A DNA stretch of 64,000 nucleotides, taken from positions 62,001 to 126,000 of the forward strand of contig NZ_VYQE01000004.1 of the NCBI RefSeq assembly GCF_008710275.1. The letters are read 5' to 3'. The notes under the pieces were generated by a model. It had not been told where the DNA came from, ran no database searches, and worked only from the letters and a program-made list of their open reading frames with translations. Within the stretch, counting starts at the first letter, position 1. Each line of letters starts with the position of its first letter. Shown piece by piece: positions 45,182-55,607 of this stretch. Position numbers and translations under genes: made by a program. Source of the DNA: Histidinibacterium aquaticum (lineage in GTDB: Bacteria > Pseudomonadota > Alphaproteobacteria > Rhodobacterales > Rhodobacteraceae).

Positions 45182-47214
45182 CGGTAGGCCCTCCCCCACC
45201 CCTCGGTGAGTGCCCGTCCCCGGACGGGCCGCGTGATCTCGTAGAGCCGGTTGCCAAGGTTCAGCCGCGCGCCGCCGTCTCGAAGCACGGGCCGGATCGT
45301 CTGGCGGATGCGGCTCCGAGTCGGGACGCCGGTGATCCAACTGACCGGGATCTCCAGCCGGATTCCCTTGTCGAAAGAGCCTTCGCCGAAGTCCTCCGGC
45401 GCCACGTCGGTCAGCGTCAGGAAGGCGCCGACGCTGAAGCCGTTGCCGAAGTCACGGTCGAGCGACAGCGTGGCGCCCCAGTCCCCCGCGAGGTATCGCC
45501 CCGCGTCGAGCTGCGCGCGATAGCCAAGCCCGAGGTCGTAGTAGGCAGAGGCGTGGCCGGTCCACACGTCGTAGTCCCGGAAGCCGGTCCCCAGATCGAA
45601 ACCGCGCTGGCGGGCATAGTTGACCTCTGCGCCCAGCGCGAGCGGGCCCTCGACCGGATACCATAGGAGCTCCGCCGAGAGCCCCCCGAACATCCGCTCC
45701 AGGTATCCGGCGGAGACACGGCCGAAGAGGTCGGGCCCAGGCCGGTAAAGGTAGTCCGCCGTCAGCCTCGTCAGTTCCAGCCCCGCCGACCGGTCGTATC
45801 GCGCGGAATCCGAGCGGACGTGGGGGAGCCGTGAATCGGATACCCGGTCGGACTCGTCCAGGGACCCGGCCAGCGGCTGTCGGAGGCGCCCGGCGACGCT
45901 GAGGCCGGACCCTAGCCGGTGCGCGGCGTCGAGCTGGAGCCCGACATCGGCGCGCAGCGGCGCGTCCGGGTCGAATGTCGACAGGGCAGCGTAGGGGCCG
46001 AGCCCGTATGTGAATCGCGGCTCCGCGTCGAACTCGCGCCACGCGTCGTCGAGCGCTACGTGTTCGCGCAATCGCGCCCCGCCCTCCGGCGAGAACTCCA
46101 TCTCAGCGAACGCCTGTCTGTCCATCGATACCGCGCTCATGGGCATGCCAGACTCCGTGAAGACGATCCGGAGACGCTCGACACCCTCCGGCAGCGTATT
46201 GCCGAGCGCCCGGGCCGTGCGTCCGACCGCCTGCGCGGTCACCGGCCATCGCCGGTTCTCGATCCGGACCTCCGCCAGCGCGCCGTCGATCTCGATGGCC
46301 TCGAGCCCGATGCCCTGCGCCTCCAGTCCTTGCATCAGTGTCGCTGGGCCGCCGGCAGGCGACGGGAGAAGCGGCGGCGGCGCGGGCTCTGCCCCGCCGG
46401 GACGGGGCGGGCGGGCCGGATGCAGACCGTAGCTCAGCCTCAGCCCGAGGTCCGTGCTCTGCACAGCGTAGGCTCCGAGGGCGATCCCGTTGTCCCACCT
46501 GTAGCTCGCCCCGAGGTTCACCGGAGAGCGGACATCGACGAGCCCGCGGTCCGTTTCGAGCCGGTAGAGGTCCGGGGAGTACTCCGCGACGATCCTCCAG
46601 CGCTCGGAGGGCTCCCATGCGAGACCGCCGAAAGCAGAGGCGTTGCCCCGGAACCAGCTCCCGGCATCGAGCCGCCCGGTCTGCTCGATCCCGCCTGCCC
46701 GGGCGTCCGGCCGCGTCGCGAGCCGGTCCGACAGCAGACCGAGCGGCGCGCCGAGGGGATCGCGCTCGGCGAGACGTCCCCAGCCCAGACCGGCCGTGAG
46801 TTCAAAGGACCCGAATGTCTTCGTCGCGACCAGATACTCGCTGCTGTAGATGCCCGTCCCGCCGAAGTCCCGCAGACCAAGGGCGACAGCCGGGCCGGGG
46901 CCCCGCTCCGACGCCAGTTGGAACTGAAGGTCGAAGCTGCGGTCGAAGCGGTCCTGCGCGCCGTCGAAGTCGTAGCCACGGATGCGGGCGTAGCGGAAGC
47001 TGCCGGTCAGGCGCGGGGTGACCTGGAAGGCCAGCGTGTTTCGCAGCGTGCCGCCGAAACCGCCCGCCGTGAGCGCCAGGCTGCCGTCCTCCATCGCCCG
47101 CGCCGTCGGCATGTCCACCAGCCCCGGCAATCCGTAGAGCGAGAGCCCCTGCGTCTCGGCCGTTGTGGCGCCAAGGATCAGCGCCGCTGCCGTCCCGATC
47201 AGTCTGCGACGCAC
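45178..47214 (-). CDS. YjbH-family outer-membrane exopolysaccharide protein
   Basis: The 678-residue protein starts at GTG 47214, where GGAGGG precedes and a signal peptide begins (RRRLIGTAAALILGATTAETQG in short, RRLIGTAAALILG). The mature start SLYGLPGLVDMPTARAMEDG and repeated beta-strand-like stretches match YjbH, a large outer-membrane barrel of the yjb exopolysaccharide operon. A longer frame exists upstream but has no signal. The operon runs yjbH-yjbF, then the small YjbE-like gene. Confidence 0.88.
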   Translation of the reverse strand: MRRRLIGTAAALILGATTAETQGLSLYGLPGLVDMPTARAMEDGSLALTAGGFGGTLRNTLAFQVTPRLTGSFRYARIRGYDFDGAQDRFDRSFDLQFQLASERGPGPAVALGLRDFGGTGIYSSEYLVATKTFGSFELTAGLGWGRLAERDPLGAPLGLLSDRLATRPDARAGGIEQTGRLDAGSWFRGNASAFGGLAWEPSERWRIVAEYSPDLYRLETDRGLVDVRSPVNLGASYRWDNGIALGAYAVQSTDLGLRLSYGLHPARPPRPGGAEPAPPPLLPSPAGGPATLMQGLEAQGIGLEAIEIDGALAEVRIENRRWPVTAQAVGRTARALGNTLPEGVERLRIVFTESGMPMSAVSMDRQAFAEMEFSPEGGARLREHVALDDAWREFDAEPRFTYGLGPYAALSTFDPDAPLRADVGLQLDAAHRLGSGLSVAGRLRQPLAGSLDESDRVSDSRLPHVRSDSARYDRSAGLELTRLTADYLYRPGPDLFGRVSAGYLERMFGGLSAELLWYPVEGPLALGAEVNYARQRGFDLGTGFRDYDVWTGHASAYYDLGLGYRAQLDAGRYLAGDWGATLSLDRDFGNGFSVGAFLTLTDVAPEDFGEGSFDKGIRLEIPVSWITGVPTRSRIRQTIRPVLRDGGARLNLGNRLYEITRPVRGRALTEGWGRAYR

Positions 47215-47453
47215 GCGTCCCTCCGCAATGGTCCACGCTGCCGGCCTACGCCGGGACGGCCGGAAGCCAAAGCCACGGGGTCCGATGCCGAACGGGAATC
47301 CGCTCCCGGACAGGAGGCCGGCACGCATAAGCCTTGGGCAGGGAGGTGACGAAAGGGGACAAGTCGTGCCGGGACAGGGGAATTTTCTGGTATAGGTCGG
47401 CGAACCTTGCAAACCCTCGACCGACCCGACTTCAATGACCGACAAGGGCGCCC

Positions 47454-50400
47454 ATGGCCATCACCGCGAGCATCCGTCACCTGACCCACTACCGCTACGA
47501 CCGGCCGGTGACCCTTTCTCCCCAGATCATCCGTCTGCGACCGGCGCCGCACAGTCGCACCCGGGTGATCTCGCATTCGCTCAAGGTCACGCCCGCGGAT
47601 CACTTCGTGAACCACCAGCAGGACCCTTACGGCAACTGGCTCTCGCGCTTCGTCGTTCCCGAGCCCGTGCGGGAACTGAAGATCGAGGTCGACCTCGTCG
47701 CGGACATGACCGTCTACAATCCGTTCGACTTCTTCGTCGACGAGACGGCGGAGAGCTTTCCCTTCACCTACCCTGAGGAACTGGCCGAGGATCTTTCGAT
47801 CTACCGCGTGCCCGAGCCCGCGGGCCCTCGGTTCACCGAGTTCGTCGCGGCGATCCCGACGGAGGCCGAGCGGACGGTGGATTGGCTGGTCCAGCTCAAC
47901 GCCCGCATCCAGCAGGAGGTGGACTACATCGTCCGGCTTGAGCCCGGCGTGCAGACCCCGGAGGAGACGCTCGAACGCGGCAAGGGCTCGTGTCGCGACA
48001 GCTCGTGGCTGCTGGTTCAGGCGCTGCGCCACATGGGCCTCGCCGCCCGCTTCGTCTCCGGCTACCTGATCCAGCTGAAGCCCGACCTCGAGGCGCTGGA
48101 CGGCCCCTCGGGCACCGATCACGACTTCACCGACCTGCACGCCTGGACCGAAGTCTTCCTTCCCGGCGCGGGCTGGATCGGGCTCGATCCGACGAGCGGG
48201 CTGCTGACCGGCGAGAGCCACATCCCGCTCGCCGCCACGCCGCACTACCGAAACGCCGCGCCCATCGTGGGCGGCTTCTCCGCTGCCGGCACGCCCGAGG
48301 TCTCCTTCGACTTCGACATGCAGGTGATGCGGACAGCCGAGCACCCGCGGATCACCAAGCCCTTCTCCGAGGAATCCTGGCAGGCCCTCGACGCTCTCGG
48401 CCAGAAGATCGACGCCGACATGCAGGCCTCCGACATGCGGCTGACCATGGGGGGCGAGCCCACCTTCGTCTCCATCGACGACTTCGAGAGCGCCGAGTGG
48501 AATACCGCCGCCGTCGGACCGCAGAAGCGCGGCCTGGCCGACATGCTCATCCGCCGCCTGCGCGACCGCTTCGCGCCCGGCGGCTTCCTGCACTACGGGC
48601 AGGGCAAGTGGTATCCGGGAGAGACCCTGCCGCGCTGGACCTTCGCCCTCTACTGGCGGCGCGATGGCCAGCCGGTCTGGAAGAACCCCGACCTGATCGC
48701 GGAGGAAGCAACCGAAACCGGCGCGACTCCTGACGACGCCTCGCGCTTCCTGTCCGGCTTTGCCGAGCGTCTGGGCGTTTCGCAGGACCACGTCCTGCCG
48801 ACCTACGAGGATCCGACCGAGTGGATCATCAAGGAGGCCGAGCTCCCGGTGAACGTCACGCCCGAGGATCCGAAGCTCAAGGACCCGGAGGCCCGCGCCC
48901 GGATCGCCAAGGTATTCAACCGGGGCCTGACCGAACCCGCGGGCTACGCCCTGCCGGTCCAGCGCTGGCAGTCGCGGGCCGCGGGCCGCAAGTGGCGGTC
49001 GGAGTACTGGAAGACCCGGCGCGGGCACCTGTACCTCGTCCCGGGGGACAGCCCGGTGGGCTTCCGGCTGCCGCTCGGCTCCCTGCCCTACATTCCGCCG
49101 TCGTCCTACCCCTACACCTACCCCGCCGACCCGACCGTCGAGCGCGGCGCCCTGCCCGATCTCCACGCTGAGGTCGCCGAGCGCCGCCGCCGGGTCCTGG
49201 AAGAACTCCAGCGCATCGCGGAGGAGGAGGCCGAGACCCTGCCCGAGACCAGCCCCGAGCATGTGCAGCCGGTCTCGGAGGCCCGCGACGCCGGTCCGCG
49301 CCAGAAGATCATGGAGCAGGGTGTCGATCCCGCCGGCGGCCATGTCCGTACGGCCATTGCGATCGAGCCCCGCGACGGGCGGCTCTGCCTCTTCATGCCG
49401 CCGGTAGAGGAGCTGGAGGACTACCTCGACCTTCTCGCCACAGCGGAGGACACTGCCGCCGAGCTTGGCCTGCCTATCCACGTCGAGGGCTATTCCCCGC
49501 CGCACGATCCCCGGATGAACGTCATCAAGGTCGCGCCCGACCCCGGCGTGATCGAGGTGAATGTGCACCCCGCCGCAAGCTGGGAAGAGTGCAAGGCCAT
49601 TACCGAGGGCGTCTACGAGGAAGCCCGCAAGAGCCGCCTCGGCGCGGACAAGTTCATGATCGACGGCCGGCACACCGGCACCGGCGGCGGCAATCACGTC
49701 GTGGTCGGCGGCGAGACCCCGAACGACTCGCCATTCCTGCGTCGGCCCGACCTGCTGCGGTCGCTGGTGCTCTACATGCAGCGGCACCCTTCGCTCAGCT
49801 ACCTCTTCTCTGGTCTCTTCATCGGGCCGACCTCGCAGGCCCCCCGGATCGACGAAGCCCGTCACGACAGCCTCTACGAGCTCGAGATCGCCATGAGCCA
49901 GGTTCCCGATCCCGACGAGGGCGAGGCGCCGCCGCCTTGGCTCGTCGACCGGCTCTTCCGGAACATCCTGATCGACGTCACCGGCAATACCCACCGGGCC
50001 GAGATCTGCATCGACAAGCTCTTCTCTCCCGACGGCCCGACAGGCCGCCTCGGGCTCGTGGAGTTCCGCGGCTTCGAGATGCCGCCCGACCCGCGCATGT
50101 CGCTCGCCCAGCAGGTCCTGATCCGGGCCCTGCTCGCGCGGCTCTGGAAAAGCCCGGTCAAGGGCGCGCCCACCCGCTGGGGCACCGTGCTGCACGACCG
50201 GATGATGCTGCCGCATTTCGTCTGGGCCGATTTCCTCGACGTGCTGCGCGACCTCTCGGACCACGGCTACGACCTGCGGCCGGAGTGGTACACGGCCCAG
50301 GCCGAGTTCCGCTTTCCCTTCTGCGGCGAGATCGAACACGAAGGCGTCCACCTGGAGCTGCGGCAGGCGCTGGAGCCCTGGCACGTCCTCGGCGAGCGCG

Positions 50401-50861
50401 GCGCCATTGGCGGCACAGTGCGCTATACCGACAGCTCGGTCGAACGGATGCAGGTGCGGCTCACCAGCCAGACCCCCGGTCGCTACGCCGTCACCTGCAA
50501 CCAGCGGCGGGTCCCGCTCACGGCGACAGAGACGAGCGGAGAGTCGATCGGGGGCGTCCGGTTCAAGGCCTGGCAGCCCGCGGAGGCGCTGCACCCCGCC
50601 CTGCCCGTCAACGCGCCGCTCACCTTCGACATCTATGACACCTGGAGCCGCCGGGCGCTCGGCGGTTGCACCTACCACGTCGCCCATCCCGGCGGCCGCA
50701 ACTACGACACCTTCCCCGTCAACGGGAACGAGGCCGAGGCGCGCAGACTTGCCCGGTTCGAAAAAATGGGACACACCGCCGGCCGCTACGATCCGCCGCC
50801 GGAGACGCCCCACCCGGAGTTTCCGATGACCCTCGACCTCAGGAGGCCGCCCGGCATTTGA
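47454..50861 (+). CDS. Transglutaminase-like / DUF2126 fusion protein
   Basis: The 1135-residue protein has an N-terminal beta domain, then a transglutaminase core with catalytic Cys in [10 protein letters not shown], His in [12 protein letters not shown] and Asp in IGLDPTSG. A long DUF2126 region begins near residue 330 ([18 protein letters not shown]). It forms an operon with the next two genes, with gaps of one and three bases. Such clusters have been proposed to make or modify unusual peptides. The substrate is unknown. There is no signal peptide, so it acts in the cytoplasm. Confidence 0.92.
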   Translation: MAITASIRHLTHYRYDRPVTLSPQIIRLRPAPHSRTRVISHSLKVTPADHFVNHQQDPYGNWLSRFVVPEPVRELKIEVDLVADMTVYNPFDFFVDETAESFPFTYPEELAEDLSIYRVPEPAGPRFTEFVAAIPTEAERTVDWLVQLNARIQQEVDYIVRLEPGVQTPEETLERGKGSCRDSSWLLVQALRHMGLAARFVSGYLIQLKPDLEALDGPSGTDHDFTDLHAWTEVFLPGAGWIGLDPTSGLLTGESHIPLAATPHYRNAAPIVGGFSAAGTPEVSFDFDMQVMRTAEHPRITKPFSEESWQALDALGQKIDADMQASDMRLTMGGEPTFVSIDDFESAEWNTAAVGPQKRGLADMLIRRLRDRFAPGGFLHYGQGKWYPGETLPRWTFALYWRRDGQPVWKNPDLIAEEATETGATPDDASRFLSGFAERLGVSQDHVLPTYEDPTEWIIKEAELPVNVTPEDPKLKDPEARARIAKVFNRGLTEPAGYALPVQRWQSRAAGRKWRSEYWKTRRGHLYLVPGDSPVGFRLPLGSLPYIPPSSYPYTYPADPTVERGALPDLHAEVAERRRRVLEELQRIAEEEAETLPETSPEHVQPVSEARDAGPRQKIMEQGVDPAGGHVRTAIAIEPRDGRLCLFMPPVEELEDYLDLLATAEDTAAELGLPIHVEGYSPPHDPRMNVIKVAPDPGVIEVNVHPAASWEECKAITEGVYEEARKSRLGADKFMIDGRHTGTGGGNHVVVGGETPNDSPFLRRPDLLRSLVLYMQRHPSLSYLFSGLFIGPTSQAPRIDEARHDSLYELEIAMSQVPDPDEGEAPPPWLVDRLFRNILIDVTGNTHRAEICIDKLFSPDGPTGRLGLVEFRGFEMPPDPRMSLAQQVLIRALLARLWKSPVKGAPTRWGTVLHDRMMLPHFVWADFLDVLRDLSDHGYDLRPEWYTAQAEFRFPFCGEIEHEGVHLELRQALEPWHVLGERGAIGGTVRYTDSSVERMQVRLTSQTPGRYAVTCNQRRVPLTATETSGESIGGVRFKAWQPAEALHPALPVNAPLTFDIYDTWSRRALGGCTYHVAHPGGRNYDTFPVNGNEAEARRLARFEKMGHTAGRYDPPPETPHPEFPMTLDLRRPPGI

Positions 50862-50862
50862 C

Positions 50863-53241
50863 ATGGCCGACAGCCGCACGATCCCGCCGCCGCTGGGCGA
50901 CGCCCTGCTCTCGGGCTATCGCCCGCGCGCCGGCGTGGCCGACGAGCTCTTGCGGCCTGACGGGAGCCTGCGCCCGGTCTGGCAACCGCTGATCGACGTC
51001 CTCTCGCGGCAGACGCCCGAGGGTCTCGCCCAGCGCTTCGCCCGCGGCGACCAGTACCTCCACGACGCGGGGGTCTACTACCGCCAGTACACCACGGACG
51101 GCTCGACCGAGCGGGACTGGCCCCTAAGCCATGTCCCGGTGATGATCGGCGCCGACGAATGGCAACGGCTCTCGGCGGGCATCGCCCAGCGCGCCGAACT
51201 GCTCGAACGGGTCATGGCCGACCTCTACGGGTCCGGTAATCTCGTCCGCGAGGGCCTGCTGCCCGCGCAGGTCGTGGCGCAAAGCCCGGAATGGCTCCGC
51301 CCGCTGGTCGGCATCCAGCCCCGGTCGGGGCATTTCCTGTATTTCCTCGCCTTCGAGATAGGCCGCTCGCCCGACGGGTCTTGGTTCGTCCTCGGCGACC
51401 GGACACAGGCGCCCTCCGGCGCGGGCTTCGCGCTGGAAAACCGGATAGCGACGCTCAGGATCTTCTCGGACCACTACCCGCAGGCCAACGTCGAGCGGCT
51501 CGCGGGCTTCTTCCGGCAATTCCGCGATGCGCTGAACGGCCTGCGGGACGAGGGATCGGGTCGCGTCGCGATCCTCACGCCGGGGCAGGAGACCGATACC
51601 TTCTTCGAGCATGCCTACATCGCGCGCTACCTCGGGTTCACCCTGTTGGAGGGGGAGGACCTGCGGATCGCCTCCGACCGGCTCGCCGTCCGCACGGTCC
51701 GTGGCCCGGAGCCGCTCAGCGTGATCTGGCGACGCCTGGACAGCCGCTACGCCGACCCTCTCGAACTCGACGAGAACTCGGCCCTCGGGACGCCGGGGAT
51801 GGTCGCGGCCCTGCGTGCGGGTGCTGCGACCATGGTCAACTGCCTCGGGTCGGGCGTACTGGAGACACGCGCGCTTCTGGCCTTTCTGCCGGGGCTCTGC
51901 GAGCGGCTGATGGGCGAGCCTCTGAAGCTACCCAACATCGCCACATGGTGGTGCGGTGCGCCTGCCGAGCGCGATTACGTCCGGCAGAACCTCGACCGGA
52001 TGCTCGTGGGCCCTGCCTTCTCCACCCGCCTCCCGTTCGAAAGCGACCGGGCGGACCTAGACCCGGACGTCTCCATCGAAGAACTGCTGGATCGGGAGGG
52101 AGAGCGTCTTGTGGGTCAGGAGGCGGTCACGCTGTCGACGACGCCGGCCTTCGTCGATGGGCAACTCAGGCCGCGCCCGATGACGGTCCGCGTTTTCGCG
52201 GCGCGCACGCCGCAGGGGTGGACCGTCATGCCCGGCGGATACGCCCGGATCGGCCGCACGGGCGATGCCGCCGCACTCGCCATGCAGCAAGGAGGATCGG
52301 TGGCCGATGTCTGGATCGCCTCCGACGCGCCACCGGAGTCCGTGAGCCTGACCGAGCCGGCGACAGGTCCCTTCGTCCGGCGGATGCCCGGGCTCCTGCC
52401 CTCCCGCGCGGCCGACAACCTCTTCTGGCTCGGTCGCTACGTCGAGCGGGCCGAGGGGCTCATCCGCCTGCTGAGGGCCTACCACATGCGGCTCTCGGGG
52501 GGCGGCACCGCCACGCAGCCGCTGCTCGACTACTTGAAGACGTATCTCGGCACCTATGCCGAGCCGGACGACCCTGTCCCCGAGGCGCTACTCGACCTGT
52601 TGGGCGCTGCCCGGAGCTGCGCGCTCCGCGTCCGCGACCGGTTCTCGCCCGATGGCTGGCTCGCGCTGGACGAGCTGGAGGAGGCGGCGCGGGAGATGGC
52701 CGGGACCCGGCGGGCTGGAGACGACGCCGCCCGCGCCATGGGCGATCTCCTGCGGCGGCTCGCGGGGTTCTCCGGCCTCGTGAACGAGAACATGTTCCGC
52801 TTCACCGGCTGGCGTTTCCTGACGATCGGCCGCTCCCTGGAGCGGGCACATGCGGGGGCCGAGCTTCTCCGGGTCTTCGCCGACGACGACGCTCCGTCGG
52901 GCGCCTTCGACGTGGCGGTGGAGGTCGCGGACAGCGTGATGACCCACCGCCGCCGCTACTCGGTGGAGACCAACCGGGCGACGGTAATCGACCTGCTCGC
53001 GCTCGACGACAAGAACCCGCGCGCAGTGGTCTACCAGGTGGCGCTCATGCGCGGCGAGGTGGCCGAACTGCCCGCCGCGACGGTGGCCGGACGGATGTCG
53101 GAACTCTCGAGCGCGCTCTTGCGGCTGCATACCGAGCTGCAGGTCGTCGCCCCGGAGGACCTGGACTCGGGGACGCTCGCCGGGATCCGGGACGAGATCG
53201 CCGCGCTCTCGGACCGGCTCTCGGCGCAGTACCTGGCCTAG
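50863..53241 (+). CDS. Circularly permuted ATP-grasp / alpha-E domain fusion
   Basis: The 792-residue protein has a circularly permuted ATP-grasp ligase part (about residues 1-480, with RGDQYLHDAGVYYRQY and later VMPGGYARIGRTG). A C-terminal alpha-E helical domain follows (about 500-790, with LPSRAADNLFWLGRYVERAEG, short form ADNLFWLGRYVERAE). These two domains are usually separate proteins, so this is a natural fusion. It probably forms an amide or peptide bond using ATP, acting with the flanking transglutaminase-like proteins. It starts one base after the upstream stop. Confidence 0.93.
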   Translation: MADSRTIPPPLGDALLSGYRPRAGVADELLRPDGSLRPVWQPLIDVLSRQTPEGLAQRFARGDQYLHDAGVYYRQYTTDGSTERDWPLSHVPVMIGADEWQRLSAGIAQRAELLERVMADLYGSGNLVREGLLPAQVVAQSPEWLRPLVGIQPRSGHFLYFLAFEIGRSPDGSWFVLGDRTQAPSGAGFALENRIATLRIFSDHYPQANVERLAGFFRQFRDALNGLRDEGSGRVAILTPGQETDTFFEHAYIARYLGFTLLEGEDLRIASDRLAVRTVRGPEPLSVIWRRLDSRYADPLELDENSALGTPGMVAALRAGAATMVNCLGSGVLETRALLAFLPGLCERLMGEPLKLPNIATWWCGAPAERDYVRQNLDRMLVGPAFSTRLPFESDRADLDPDVSIEELLDREGERLVGQEAVTLSTTPAFVDGQLRPRPMTVRVFAARTPQGWTVMPGGYARIGRTGDAAALAMQQGGSVADVWIASDAPPESVSLTEPATGPFVRRMPGLLPSRAADNLFWLGRYVERAEGLIRLLRAYHMRLSGGGTATQPLLDYLKTYLGTYAEPDDPVPEALLDLLGAARSCALRVRDRFSPDGWLALDELEEAAREMAGTRRAGDDAARAMGDLLRRLAGFSGLVNENMFRFTGWRFLTIGRSLERAHAGAELLRVFADDDAPSGAFDVAVEVADSVMTHRRRYSVETNRATVIDLLALDDKNPRAVVYQVALMRGEVAELPAATVAGRMSELSSALLRLHTELQVVAPEDLDSGTLAGIRDEIAALSDRLSAQYLA

Positions 53242-53244
53242 GCG

Positions 53245-54156
53245 ATGCTCTACGATATCCGTCTCTCGATCAGCTACGACTACGACCAGCCCGCCGCGGC
53301 GGGGCGGCACCTCTTGCGGATCCTGCCGCGTGGCCTGCCGGACCAGCAGGTGATCTCGGGCCGGATCGAGACCGATCCGCCCGCCTCGTTCCGCCGCGAC
53401 GGGACGGACTTCTTCGGCAACCCGACGACCGAGATCGCCATCGACCGGCCGGTCGACGAGATGACCGTCTCGTTCACTGGACGTGTGCAGCGGGAGGTTA
53501 CGGATTCGGTCTTCGACCTGGCGCCGCGGCTCGAGGATCTACCGGGTGAGATCGCGGGGTTCGCCGCGCTCGGGCCGGAGGCGCCGCATCATTTCCTGGG
53601 GCGGTCCGACCGGGTCCATCCATCCGCCGAGATCACCACTTTCGCGCGGGACGCGACGCGCGGGGCCCGGTCCGTCCTGGGCGCGCTCACGGCGCTGACC
53701 CATGCCCTGCACGCCGAGATGGCCTTCGACGCGGAAGCGACGGAGGTGAGCACGCCGACGCTCGAGGCGTTCAACGCCCGGCGGGGGGTCTGCCAGGACT
53801 TCAGCCATGTCATGATCGCCGCTCTGAGGGGACTGGGGATCCCGGCGGGATATGTCTCGGGCTTTCTTCGGACGCTGCCGCCCGAGGGGCGGGCGCGGCT
53901 GGAGGGGGCCGATGCCATGCACGCCTGGGTGCGGGCCTGGTGCGGGACCGAGATGGGGTGGGTGCAGGTGGACCCGACAAACGACATGGTGGCCGGCAAC
54001 GATCACGTCGTGGTCGCCTTCGGACGGGACTACGCGGATGTCGCGCCGATCCGGGGGGCGCTCCGCTCTTCAGGGAGCCACTCGACCCGGCACGAGGTGG
54101 ACGTGGTGCCGGTGAACATGGAGCGTCCAAGTTTGGACAGTGTTTCAACTTATTGA
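53245..54156 (+). CDS. Transglutaminase-like protein
   Basis: This 303-residue protein has the N-terminal beta domain (MLYDIRLSISYDYDQPA) and a transglutaminase core with the catalytic Cys in ARRGVCQDFSHVMIAALR, His in DAMHAWVRAWCG and Asp in VQVDPTNDM. It likely cleaves or rearranges isopeptide or amide bonds. It begins three bases after the ATP-grasp gene and ends the three-gene operon, followed by a strong terminator. Confidence 0.93.
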   Translation: MLYDIRLSISYDYDQPAAAGRHLLRILPRGLPDQQVISGRIETDPPASFRRDGTDFFGNPTTEIAIDRPVDEMTVSFTGRVQREVTDSVFDLAPRLEDLPGEIAGFAALGPEAPHHFLGRSDRVHPSAEITTFARDATRGARSVLGALTALTHALHAEMAFDAEATEVSTPTLEAFNARRGVCQDFSHVMIAALRGLGIPAGYVSGFLRTLPPEGRARLEGADAMHAWVRAWCGTEMGWVQVDPTNDMVAGNDHVVVAFGRDYADVAPIRGALRSSGSHSTRHEVDVVPVNMERPSLDSVSTY

Positions 54157-54171
54157 AATAACTACACTAAT

Positions 54172-54201
54172 ATGGTTAACGGAATTTCCGTTAACCATTT
54201 T
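54172..54201. terminator. Terminator hairpin after the transglutaminase operon
   Basis: ATGGTTAACGG pairs perfectly with CCGTTAACCAT, followed by TTT on the plus strand. It lies 15 bp after the operon stop and also just after the esterase stop on the minus strand, so it may serve both. Confidence 0.8.
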
Positions 54202-54213
54202 GGCCCCACGCTC

Positions 54214-55221
54214 CTAGCTCTGAAGGGCGCGCACGAGAACCGGCAGGCTTTGGTCGAGGCGATAGTCGATCGAGGAATGGTTGTCGTCGAATTCCTCGTA
54301 GACGTGGGCGACACCGGCCGCCTTCAGTAGCCGCGTGAGACGCCGGGCGCCGTAGAGCAGGTTGAACTGATCGACGCGGCCGCATTCGATCCAGAGCGCC
54401 TTCATCTCCTTCAGCGCCGGGACATGGGCGGGCGCGGCGACGACCGGGTCGTGCTCCAGCCAGGCCTCCCACCGCTCCGGGATCACCTCGCAGGTCTCCA
54501 TGTCCACCGGCAGGCGGATGCCGCAGAAGGACCCCGGATCCGGATCGTAGGTGGCGGCCATCGCAAGCGTCATGAGGACGTGAATACCGCCGCCGGCGAA
54601 CTTCGGGCCGGCTTCGAAGCCTGTGAGCCAGTCCTCGACCGAGCCGGCCTTCGCCAGCGCCCGCAAGGCCTGCGGCATGTCAGGCAGGTAACAGAGCTCG
54701 AAGGCCATGTCGCCGGAGTGGCACGCCGCGGCGGACCAGACATCGGGGTGGCGCATGGCGTGCATGAGGGCGCCGTAACCGCCCGAGGACTTTCCGAAGA
54801 CCCCGCGCCGCCCCTCGCCGCCGCATCCGAAGGTCGCCTCGACCGCGCGCAGCATGGGCCCGGTGAGCCAGCCGGCCCAGGGCCCCATGGCGGCGGAATC
54901 GATGTACTGGTTGCCGCCCAACCGAGTGAAGCAATCGGGCATCGCCACGACCACGGGCGGAAGGGCGCCTTCATGTATCAGGCGGTCCAGACGCTCCGGC
55001 AGGTTCTCCCCGAAGTTCTTCCAGTTCGCATGGGCCGCGCCCGAGCCCGTGAACCCGGCGAGGTCGACCAGCAGCGGCAGCCCCTCGCCCGGGTGACCGG
55101 GTGGCAGGTAGACGTGGACGTCGCGCGCGACGGGGTCGCCCAGCATGTTGCGGGCGAGCATGTCGCTCTCGACGCGGAGCGTCCGGACCTCGCCGGCGGG
55201 AATGTCGTGGCGGCGGCGCAT
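54214..55221 (-). CDS. Alpha/beta-hydrolase, esterase D-like
   Basis: The 335-residue protein has the nucleophile elbow GVFGKSSGGYGALMHAM (Ser in GKSSG), an oxyanion segment LLVDLAGFTGSG and a C-terminal His in DDNHSSIDYR. It resembles enterochelin esterase/esterase D proteins and is probably a cytoplasmic carboxylesterase. The start at ATG 55221 has GGAGA nearby. It lies 14 bp downstream of the DUF1737 gene on the same strand. Confidence 0.85.
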   Translation of the reverse strand: MRRRHDIPAGEVRTLRVESDMLARNMLGDPVARDVHVYLPPGHPGEGLPLLVDLAGFTGSGAAHANWKNFGENLPERLDRLIHEGALPPVVVAMPDCFTRLGGNQYIDSAAMGPWAGWLTGPMLRAVEATFGCGGEGRRGVFGKSSGGYGALMHAMRHPDVWSAAACHSGDMAFELCYLPDMPQALRALAKAGSVEDWLTGFEAGPKFAGGGIHVLMTLAMAATYDPDPGSFCGIRLPVDMETCEVIPERWEAWLEHDPVVAAPAHVPALKEMKALWIECGRVDQFNLLYGARRLTRLLKAAGVAHVYEEFDDNHSSIDYRLDQSLPVLVRALQS

Positions 55222-55235
55222 GGGACGTCTCCGGT

Positions 55236-55430
55236 TCAGGGCTCGTATCTGACGATGGGCTGCGTGACGACGACCACGTCGCCCGCGACGGCAAGCGAGA
55301 GCGCGCCGAAGGGCTGCCACCCCGCATCGATATAGTCGTTCACCTGTTTGGAAAGCCGGTCATGCTGCCCGTCAGTATTGTTGCTGGCATAGAAGGTGCG
55401 CAGCACCTTGTATTCCGCGATGCGGCTCAT
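55236..55430 (-). CDS. DUF1737-like small protein
   Basis: The 64-residue protein starts MSRIAEYKVLRTF and has VNDYIDAGWQPFGALSLAV and QPIVRYEP, which match DUF1737 proteins; their function is unknown. GGAGA precedes the ATG at 55430. It is followed 14 bp later by the esterase gene, so they may be cotranscribed. Confidence 0.75.
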   Translation of the reverse strand: MSRIAEYKVLRTFYASNNTDGQHDRLSKQVNDYIDAGWQPFGALSLAVAGDVVVVTQPIVRYEP

Positions 55431-55607
55431 GGGCGTCTCCCTCATCCGGCCCGAGGCTAGCCCGAGCGTCGCCTCCGCGAAAGTGGACGCTGAGAATTCT
55501 AGGAAAACCGCCGGGACCCGCCGGAGGACTGCGGCCTAGCGCCGCGAACGTCTTGGAACCGCGCGATCAGAGCCGATCTAGGACCTGAGCAAAAGGAGCA
55601 AGGACTC

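Noticed and set aside
47199-50879. 1226-residue minus-strand frame antisense to the DUF2126 protein
   Set aside because: Low-complexity Arg/Gly/Val-rich translation with no domain; the opposite strand encodes a well-supported family.
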